DNA of 64,000 bases, from positions 1 through 64,000 of the forward strand of contig NZ_JACC01000008.1 in NCBI RefSeq assembly GCF_000520955.1, in the 5' to 3' direction. The translations under genes were made by a program, and so were the position numbers. The notes beneath the pieces are model-generated. The model was not told the DNA's origin and ran no database searches. It saw only the letters and a list, made by a program, of their open reading frames with translations. Below, one piece after another: positions 57,432 to 64,000 of this stretch (positions within the stretch are counted from its first letter, which is position 1; the number at the start of each line of letters is the position of its first letter). Origin of the DNA: Aquimarina pacifica (GTDB lineage Bacteria; Bacteroidota; Bacteroidia; Flavobacteriales; Flavobacteriaceae).

Positions 57432-58529
57432 TTAAAATCGATATCCTATAGAAAACTCCATTACTTCGGCTTTAGCCGCATGTGATCTTACAGTAAATGA
57501 ACCAAAAATATTTTTAGTAAAATAGCACTGCAACCCTGCCCTCAGGTATGTTCGTCCCTCAAAATCATATGGATAATACACATAATAACCAAGCTGAGTA
57601 AGAACAGAAATTTTATTTACTCGTAATTCATGCCCCAAAAACATTCCGACTCGCTTTGCGTCCTCATCCCCAGTGGTACCGTCATCAAATCCACCAACCG
57701 ATCTAAAATATATGTAACGTTCTAATGCTCTAGAAAAAAAGACTTCGGCACCTAAATGAACGGCTCCCTTTTTATTAAATCGTTTATCTATAAAACCACC
57801 AACTGTATAAAATGGAAATCTTCCTGATCCTACTACATCACTTTCATTAACACCACTTCTAAAAATAAAACCATATCCGACTGGTTCTGTTTTCTTGACC
57901 AATTTTTTTTCTTTTGGCGGATATTCTGTTTCATAGTGATCTAGACTATAGGTAATTCCGGCATTCAAAAATAACGTATTTGTACTTTTATTAGGGGCTT
58001 TAGAATTTCCATTTGAATAATGCACCACTCCGAGTCCTGCTTGTAGCCCCAACCTATCTAGAAGGTTCTCTTTCTTAAAATTTAATAATGCATATGAAGC
58101 ACTTTGCAAATGCGTCCCATATGCTATATTTCTAAAGTTGCTATCTTCATCATACGGACGCGTGGCATAAGACATTCCCTGTCCTATTCTCAAGAATAAC
58201 AGCCTATTAAAAAAATAAAAATTATAATGTAAGAATACCCCTAAATGTTCCCCTAAATATTCATTATCCATATCTTGATATATGAAAGAAACTCCATAAT
58301 CAGGATTATTATATAAGCGCTGCCACTCTTTATCCCCGAACGTTTTTTGCTGAAAAGAAAGAATTATTCCTGAAGGATGCCCAGTAATCAAATGAGAAAT
58401 ATCAGGATTATGTTTTAATATAGAACCGTGGAAATTATTTACATCTATACCAAAATGTTTCTTATCTTCTTGAGCATTAAACAGCATGCTATTAACAAGT
58501 AAGAATACTAAGCAAATTCTTTTGATCAT
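57432..58529 (-). CDS. PagL-like acyloxyacyl hydrolase (lipid A 3-O-deacylase family)
   Basis: A 365-residue outer-membrane barrel with signal peptide (MLFNAQ). The active-site stretch VVHYSNGNSKAPN carries the His-Ser pair of PagL, and the barrel ends VMEFSIGYRF with terminal Phe. It is about twice the size of proteobacterial PagL, with extra strands at both ends. It should trim the 3-O acyl chain of lipid A, altering the outer-membrane surface; activity is inferred from the motif only. Confidence 0.8.
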   Translation of the reverse strand: MIKRICLVFLLVNSMLFNAQEDKKHFGIDVNNFHGSILKHNPDISHLITGHPSGIILSFQQKTFGDKEWQRLYNNPDYGVSFIYQDMDNEYLGEHLGVFLHYNFYFFNRLLFLRIGQGMSYATRPYDEDSNFRNIAYGTHLQSASYALLNFKKENLLDRLGLQAGLGVVHYSNGNSKAPNKSTNTLFLNAGITYSLDHYETEYPPKEKKLVKKTEPVGYGFIFRSGVNESDVVGSGRFPFYTVGGFIDKRFNKKGAVHLGAEVFFSRALERYIYFRSVGGFDDGTTGDEDAKRVGMFLGHELRVNKISVLTQLGYYVYYPYDFEGRTYLRAGLQCYFTKNIFGSFTVRSHAAKAEVMEFSIGYRF

Positions 58530-58647
58530 GCTTGCAAAAATAACAATACTGTTTTAAAAGTTCACAAAGATTATTACAAACCTACTTAATAAGATATAAG
58601 GTCACATTTACAAAGTATTAAGACAATATTCGTTTCTCAGAGACCTA

Positions 58648-59601
58648 TCAAAATACGGCTTCAGCAATCTTTTTTATGTTATCAGACTTACCCATAGAAT
58701 AATAATGCAATACTGGCACACCATATTGCATCAACTCCTTAGACTGTTGTATGGCAAATTCGATCCCTACCTCTCTTACTTGTTTATTGGTAGCACATTC
58801 TTCTACAGCTCTAACCAATTCATCTGGCATATCTAGTTTGAACACCTGAGGTAATAATTGTAAATGTTTTTTTACGGCTACAGGCTTAATTCCCGGAATA
58901 ATTGGTATGGTAATCCCAGCTTTTCGGGCGGCTTCAACAAAAGAAAAATATTTTTTATTATCAAAAAACATTTGTGTAACAACATAATCTGCTCCAGCAT
59001 CTACTTTAGCTTTAAGCCTTCTAATATCTGCATCCATAGAAGGAGCTTCCATATGTTTTTCTGGATATGCTGCAACACCAATACAAAAATCAGATTGATT
59101 ATCGGACTCTATCACTTCATGAAGAAATTGTCCTTTATTCATATTGGTTATTTGTTCAACCAATTCATTTGCATAACTGTGCCCTCCCTTGGTTGCAGTA
59201 AAGTATTTCTCTTCCTTCATAGCATCACCTCGCAATGCCATTACATTATCAATCCCCAAATAGTGACAATCTACCAATAAATACTCTGTTTCCTCTTTTG
59301 TAAAACCTCCACAAAGTACGTGAGGTATTGTATCAACACTATATTTATGTTTGATAGACGCACAGATACCTACAGTACCAGGACGCATACGAGTTAATTT
59401 TTTATCCAACAACCCTTCTTTGTCGATATAAATAAATTCTTCTCTAGAAGTGGTTACATCTATAAACGGAGGGTTAAACTCCATCAAGGGATCAATATTA
59501 TTGTATAATTCCTGAATACTTCTTCCTTTTTGTGGTGGTATCAATTCAAAAGAGAATAAGGTTTTTTCTTTTGCTTTTTTTATATGCTCTGTAACTTTCA
59601 T
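58648..59601 (-). CDS. metF: 5,10-methylenetetrahydrofolate reductase MetF
   Basis: FAD-dependent TIM-barrel enzyme making 5-methyl-THF for methionine synthase. FSFELIPPQKGRS at the start, DNVMALRGDAM (flavin/folate loop), AAYPEKHMEAP and DYVVTQMFFDN are typical. Length 317 is usual. It is downstream of metH on the same strand, separated by a DinB-like gene and a 170-bp repeat-bearing spacer, and supplies the methyl donor for MetH. Confidence 0.96.
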   Translation of the reverse strand: MKVTEHIKKAKEKTLFSFELIPPQKGRSIQELYNNIDPLMEFNPPFIDVTTSREEFIYIDKEGLLDKKLTRMRPGTVGICASIKHKYSVDTIPHVLCGGFTKEETEYLLVDCHYLGIDNVMALRGDAMKEEKYFTATKGGHSYANELVEQITNMNKGQFLHEVIESDNQSDFCIGVAAYPEKHMEAPSMDADIRRLKAKVDAGADYVVTQMFFDNKKYFSFVEAARKAGITIPIIPGIKPVAVKKHLQLLPQVFKLDMPDELVRAVEECATNKQVREVGIEFAIQQSKELMQYGVPVLHYYSMGKSDNIKKIAEAVF

Positions 59602-59638
59602 TATTTTATTTATAATTCTTAGTTGGTTATTTTACTTT

Positions 59639-59732
59639 GGGTATGCCTACGTCTTATTTCAGTCGGGTTTTCACTACTTGCTTGTTATGATCATAAAAGA
59701 GCTCGAACAAATCTCTCAACCCATCACGCTCA
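59639..59732. repeat. Flavobacterial intergenic palindromic repeat (degenerate copy)
   Basis: Begins GGGTATGCC and ends CACGCTCA, with a perfect palindrome TTATGATCATAA (59685-59696) at the centre and further matching arms GGGTT/AACCC and TTGT/ACAA outside. The layout (GGGCGTTGCC-like start, CGGG..TTTTC, palindromic core, ..TC-CAACCC..CACGC end) recalls the dispersed palindromic repeats seen between genes in many Flavobacteriaceae. Similarity is judged from memory. Confidence 0.45.
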
Positions 59733-59771
59733 TTTTAACTAAAATCTCATGAATGCCTTGTTCTTTTTATA

Positions 59772-60248
59772 TTATTTATCTTTTAAAGTAGCAAACAACA
59801 AATTTATTTGCCCTAAATGGTAAATATCATGTTGCAATATACCTTGCATCATATATTCATTTTTATAATCCTTACCCAATACAAACTCAGACATCCAAGA
59901 ATCTGGTTTTTTACTTAACAATTGAATAATTTCTCCTTGTGTTTTCTTGAGTTGTTTAATACCTTCGATCTTCTCTGCTTCATTAGTCACTGATACATCT
60001 TTCCGCCAATCCATTTCAGAATTCATTGAAATACTATACGATTGATTCTCTTTTAGCTTTTCTATTACAAAAACTCTCCAATCAATCACATGAACAATCA
60101 ATTCAGCAATTGTATGTGCCACTCCCTTGGATCTTTGATCCCAAAATTTTACAGGAATTGCTTCTACTGATTTTAGTATTGATAGCCCGTACCAAGGTGT
60201 TCCCTCAAAAACTTCTTCAAATTGCGATACAATATCTTCTATATCCAT
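59772..60248 (-). CDS. DinB-family protein
   Basis: A 158-residue four-helix protein of the DinB/YfiT-like type. The metal-binding His are plausible in HTIAELIVHVIDWR (near residue 40) and HDIYHLGQINLL (near 140). Members bind a divalent metal and act as thiol-dependent S-transferases or unknown enzymes. It lies between metH and metF; whether it serves methionine metabolism is unknown. Confidence 0.85.
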   Translation of the reverse strand: MDIEDIVSQFEEVFEGTPWYGLSILKSVEAIPVKFWDQRSKGVAHTIAELIVHVIDWRVFVIEKLKENQSYSISMNSEMDWRKDVSVTNEAEKIEGIKQLKKTQGEIIQLLSKKPDSWMSEFVLGKDYKNEYMMQGILQHDIYHLGQINLLFATLKDK

Positions 60249-60299
60249 TCCTTACTATTTAACCAAAAACATAAAAACTGAAAGGTTTTAAAAACCATT

Positions 60300-62993
60300 C
60301 TAATCTTCTAAATTAGGACTTAACCATCTTTCTGCTTCTTCGTATTTCATAGCCTTACGAGCTGCAAAATCCTTGACCTGATCACTTTTTATTTTACCCA
60401 ATCCAAAATACCTTGCTTCTGGATTTGCAAAATAATATCCTGATACTGATGCTGCCGGCCACATTGCCAAACTATCCGTAAGCTCTACTCCTATTCTCTC
60501 TTTTACCTGTAGCACTTCCCAAATAGTAAGTTTTTCTAGATGATCAGGACATGCAGGATAGCCAGGTGCTGGTCGAATTCCTTTATATTCTTCTTTTATT
60601 AACTCAATATTACTCAATGCTTCTTCTGAGGCGTAACCCCAATCATCTTTTCGAATTTTTTTATGCAGATATTCAGCAAAAGCTTCAGCCAAGCGATCCG
60701 CCAATGCTTTGATCATAATTGAATTATAATCATCTAAATCTTTCTCAAAAGCCTCTGCTAGTTCTTTTGTCCCAAACCCGGTAGTTACGCAAAAACACCC
60801 CATATAATCCTGTATACCTGTTTCCTTGGGAGCTATAAAATCAGATAATGCAAAATTCGGCTTACCTGCATACTTCTTTAATTGCTGTCGCAATGTTCTA
60901 AACGTAAACCTTTCGTTTTCAGAAACAATTTCTATATCATCATCCTTAACAGTATTAGCTTCGAACAATCCATATACTGCTTTGGCTCCTAACAATTTTT
61001 CGTCTAGAACTTTTTGCAATAATTCCTGAGCGTCATTAAATAAATCAGTAGCTTGTTTTCCTACTACTTCATCTGTCAAAATTGCCGGATACTTGCCATG
61101 TAAATCCCAAGATCTAAAAAACGGAGTCCAGTCAATAAACGCTTCCAATTTCTTCAAATCAAAGTCTTCTAAAACGTGAATCCCTAGTTTATTTGGTTTC
61201 GTAATTTCTGATACCGGCCAATCTATGGTATATTTATTCTTTCTGGCTTCCTCAATAGTTAGGTATTCTTTTTTCTTCGTTCGTTTTAAGAACCCTTCTC
61301 TAAATTTCTCATAGTCTTCTTTGAGATCACCCACATATTTCTGGTTGCTTCGCTTATTTAACAAATCACCAACAACTGTTACTGCACGAGAGGCATCATT
61401 TACATGTACTACCGCATTTTTATACTGAGGATCAATCTTAACAGCGGTATGGGCCTTAGAAGTAGTCGCACCTCCAATTAATAATGGTACTTTGAAATTC
61501 TTACGCTCCATTTCTTTAGCTAAATGTACCATTTCATCTAATGATGGAGTAATCAAACCACTTAATCCTATTATATCAACTTGCTCATCAATTGCAGTTT
61601 GTATTATTTTCTCAGCCGGGACCATTACCCCAAGGTCAACAATTTCATAATTATTACAACCCAATACTACCGAAACAATGTTCTTACCAATATCATGTAC
61701 ATCTCCCTTGACAGTTGCCATTAATACTTTTCCTGCATTATCTTTTTGACCAGAGATTTGAGGATTTTTCTTCTTTTCTTCTTCTATATATGGCAATAAA
61801 TGCGCTACAGCTCTTTTCATTACACGGGCAGACTTTACCACTTGAGGTAAAAACATTTTTCCCGAACCAAATAAATCTCCTACCACATTCATCCCTGTCA
61901 TTAAGTGTCCTTCAATAACCTCTATTGGTTTATCAACACTTAGTCTTGCTTCTTCAACATCTTCTACTATATATTCGTCAATACCTTTTACCAAAGCTCT
62001 GGTGATTCTATCCTGCAAAGGCTCTTCTCGCCACGAAAGATCAACAACTCTTTCTTTACTTGTTCCTTTTACAGACTCTGCCAAATCTAATAATCGCTCT
62101 GTAGCATCCTCTCTACGATCCAGAATAACATCTTCTACATGTTCTAATAACTCTTTGGGTATATCGTCATATATCTCTAGCATTGCTGGATTTACAATCC
62201 CCATATTCATCCCTGCTTTGATAGCATGGTATAAAAATACAGAGTGCATTGCTTCTCTTACCCTATCATTACCTCTAAATGAGAAAGAGACATTACTTAC
62301 CCCTCCACTCACACTACAATGAGGTAAATTTTCACGAACCCATTTGGTTGCCTCAATAAAATCGATGGCATTTTTTCGATGTTCGTCCATTCCTGTTGCT
62401 ACAGGAAATATGTTTAAGTCAAAAATGATATCTTCTGGAGGAAAATTGACTTTATTTACCAAAATATCATAAGACCTTTTAGAAATTTCCAATCTACGAT
62501 CATAATTATCTGCCTGCCCAACTTCGTCAAATGCCATTACGATCACAGCTGCTCCATACCGTTTTACCTTTTTGGCATGGGCAATAAACTCTTCTTCTCC
62601 TTCCTTGAGACTAATAGAATTTACCACGCATTTTCCCTGTACTACTTGCAATCCTGCTTCTATGATATGCCACTTTGAGCTATCAATCATTATAGGCACT
62701 CTTGCAATATCAGGTTCTGCCATAATAAGATTCAAAAAGCGCACCATGGCTACTTCTCCATCAATAAGGCCATCATCCATATTGATATCTATCACCTGTG
62801 CACCTCCTTCTACTTGATGCCTAGCAATACTTAAAGCTTCATCAAATTTTTCTTCTTTGACAAGACGCAAAAACTTACGAGACCCAGCTACATTCGTTCT
62901 CTCCCCAACATTAATAAAGTTAGTTTCGGCAGAAACGATCATAGGTTCAAGCCCTGACAGTTTTAGATATTTTCTCTCTTCTTTCTTACTCAT
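60300..62993 (-). CDS. metH: Methionine synthase, folate/cobalamin/activation half
   Basis: An 897-residue protein lacking the homocysteine domain. The pterin-binding barrel is at about 1-330 ([28 protein letters not shown]), the cobalamin cap and B12-binding domain at about 340-580 ([10 protein letters not shown] carries the lower-ligand His; [15 protein letters not shown]) and the SAM-binding reactivation domain at 600-897 ([12 protein letters not shown]). It works with the next gene upstream, the homocysteine-binding half. A split metH of this sort is usual in Bacteroidota. Confidence 0.96.
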   Translation of the reverse strand: MSKKEERKYLKLSGLEPMIVSAETNFINVGERTNVAGSRKFLRLVKEEKFDEALSIARHQVEGGAQVIDINMDDGLIDGEVAMVRFLNLIMAEPDIARVPIMIDSSKWHIIEAGLQVVQGKCVVNSISLKEGEEEFIAHAKKVKRYGAAVIVMAFDEVGQADNYDRRLEISKRSYDILVNKVNFPPEDIIFDLNIFPVATGMDEHRKNAIDFIEATKWVRENLPHCSVSGGVSNVSFSFRGNDRVREAMHSVFLYHAIKAGMNMGIVNPAMLEIYDDIPKELLEHVEDVILDRREDATERLLDLAESVKGTSKERVVDLSWREEPLQDRITRALVKGIDEYIVEDVEEARLSVDKPIEVIEGHLMTGMNVVGDLFGSGKMFLPQVVKSARVMKRAVAHLLPYIEEEKKKNPQISGQKDNAGKVLMATVKGDVHDIGKNIVSVVLGCNNYEIVDLGVMVPAEKIIQTAIDEQVDIIGLSGLITPSLDEMVHLAKEMERKNFKVPLLIGGATTSKAHTAVKIDPQYKNAVVHVNDASRAVTVVGDLLNKRSNQKYVGDLKEDYEKFREGFLKRTKKKEYLTIEEARKNKYTIDWPVSEITKPNKLGIHVLEDFDLKKLEAFIDWTPFFRSWDLHGKYPAILTDEVVGKQATDLFNDAQELLQKVLDEKLLGAKAVYGLFEANTVKDDDIEIVSENERFTFRTLRQQLKKYAGKPNFALSDFIAPKETGIQDYMGCFCVTTGFGTKELAEAFEKDLDDYNSIMIKALADRLAEAFAEYLHKKIRKDDWGYASEEALSNIELIKEEYKGIRPAPGYPACPDHLEKLTIWEVLQVKERIGVELTDSLAMWPAASVSGYYFANPEARYFGLGKIKSDQVKDFAARKAMKYEEAERWLSPNLED

Positions 62994-62996
62994 ATC

Positions 62997-63998
62997 TTAT
63001 ACAGTAATTCCGACTGTTCTGGGTTTGTAATTTTTAGCTAATTCGGCTATAGCATATATATGTTCTGGTGTAGTCCCACAGCAACCTCCAATAATATTAA
63101 CCAACCCTTTATCCATATACTCTTTAATCTGTTCTGCCATTTCTTCAGGTGTTTCATCATATTCACCAAAAGCATTTGGTAGTCCCGCATTTGGATGCGC
63201 GGATACACCAAATTCTGCTTTCTGGGCAAGAACTTCGAGGTGTGGAGTTAATTGGTTAGCTCCCAAAGCACAATTAAATCCAATAGACAACATAGGAATG
63301 TGAGAAACAGAAATTAAAAAAGCTTCTGCCGTTTGCCCTGACAATGTTCTCCCACTGGCATCTGTAATTGTACCACTTATCATAATAGGAACATCTACAC
63401 CTCTTTCATCCTTCACTTCTTCTATAGCAAATAATGCTGCTTTGGCATTAAGGGTATCAAATATGGTTTCGACCAACAAAATATCAGAACCACCATCTAA
63501 TAATGCTTCTACCTGTAACTTATATGCTATTCTTAATTCATCAAAAGTAACCGCTCGATATCCGGGATCATTTACATCAGGAGACATACTTGCAGTTCTG
63601 TTTGTAGGACCAATTGACCCTGCTACAAAACGCGGTTTATGGGGCTCTTTTTTTGTAAACTCATCAGCTACCTCTTTGGCTATCTTTGCAGATTCATAAT
63701 TAAGTTCATATACTAACTCTTCCATTTCATAATCAGCCATGGCAATAGTAGTACCTGAGAACGTATTTGTCTCCACAATATCTGCCCCTGCTGCAAAATA
63801 AAGCCTATGCACTTCTTTGATCGCCTCAGGCTGAGTGATGCTCAATAAATCATTATTCCCTTGTACAGGAACTGGCCAATCTTTGAATCGGTCTCCCCTA
63901 AAATCTTCTTCTGTAAACTTATTTCTTTGAAGCATTGTCCCCATCGCTCCATCAAGAATAAGAATTCTTTCTTCTACTATTTTTTTTATATCCTTCAT
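62997..63998 (-). CDS. Methionine synthase, homocysteine-binding half
   Basis: A 333-residue homocysteine S-methyltransferase domain protein ([10 protein letters not shown] near residues 15-24). The zinc ligands are Cys in FNCALGANQ and the pair in [10 protein letters not shown] near the end, all intact. It lies three bases upstream of the folate/B12 half, so both are made together. The ATG is two bases from the window edge; the start is plausible ([12 protein letters not shown]), but the promoter and any SAM riboswitch would lie outside the window. Confidence 0.94.
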   Translation of the reverse strand: MKDIKKIVEERILILDGAMGTMLQRNKFTEEDFRGDRFKDWPVPVQGNNDLLSITQPEAIKEVHRLYFAAGADIVETNTFSGTTIAMADYEMEELVYELNYESAKIAKEVADEFTKKEPHKPRFVAGSIGPTNRTASMSPDVNDPGYRAVTFDELRIAYKLQVEALLDGGSDILLVETIFDTLNAKAALFAIEEVKDERGVDVPIMISGTITDASGRTLSGQTAEAFLISVSHIPMLSIGFNCALGANQLTPHLEVLAQKAEFGVSAHPNAGLPNAFGEYDETPEEMAEQIKEYMDKGLVNIIGGCCGTTPEHIYAIAELAKNYKPRTVGITV

Positions 63999-64000
63999 TT

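Noticed and set aside
1..64000. CRISPR arrays, prophage, insertion sequences, rRNA operons
   Set aside because: No regularly spaced repeats, transposase, integrase, phage structural genes or rRNA sequence were seen anywhere in the window.

Overview
The window is a continuous chromosomal segment of an AT-rich, gliding Bacteroidota, most likely family Flavobacteriaceae; the genus (something close to Aquimarina) is only a guess. The evidence is the gliding genes gldA, gldB and gldC, a secreted protein with a type IX secretion sorting tail, promoters of the Bacteroidota type (TAnnTTTG near -7), no purine-rich ribosome-binding sites, methionine synthase split into two genes, and a DAHP synthase with a C-terminal chorismate mutase.

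Layout. 1-1950: an accessory-looking PIN-like gene bounded by palindromes, a relic of a tRNA 3' end, and an intact tRNA-Arg(TCG). 2001-18609: yqeY and the whole division/cell-wall (dcw) cluster on the minus strand, in transcription order mraZ, rsmH, ftsL-like, ftsI, murE, mraY, murD, ftsW, murG, murC, ftsQ, ftsA, ftsZ. Just upstream of mraZ are 10-bp-phased repeats that look like the MraZ operator. 18913-25500: an alpha/beta hydrolase, engB, gldB-gldC, nadE, a response regulator with Glu in place of the phosphorylated Asp, and dnaG. 25643-31778: a large type IX cargo protein and a sigma factor / anti-sigma / envelope protein operon. 31932-44661: housekeeping genes (polyprenyl synthase, rlmN, queA, aroA, a MazG-like gene, dtd, rsgA) and a pair of transglutaminase-like periplasmic proteins.

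44741-48992: an aromatic amino acid operon (pheA, aminotransferase, tyrA, DAHP synthase-chorismate mutase). It is preceded by a 20-codon leader peptide with eight Phe and two Tyr codons, an antiterminator and an intrinsic terminator, which together form a textbook transcription attenuator. This is the strongest non-annotated system in the window. 49307-52162: threonine-to-glycine catabolism (tdh, kbl) next to a divergent Lrp regulator. 52353-58529: gldA, a soluble five-PAS histidine kinase with its response regulator, a head-GIN lipoprotein and a PagL-like lipid A deacylase. 58648-63998: the methionine/folate branch (metF, DinB-like, and both halves of metH).

Most of the window is ordinary core genome. 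The interest lies in regulation (Phe attenuator, MraZ boxes), in core proteins that have lost signature residues (DnaG zinc ligands, response-regulator Asp, transglutaminase Cys), and in the small accessory cassette at the left edge.
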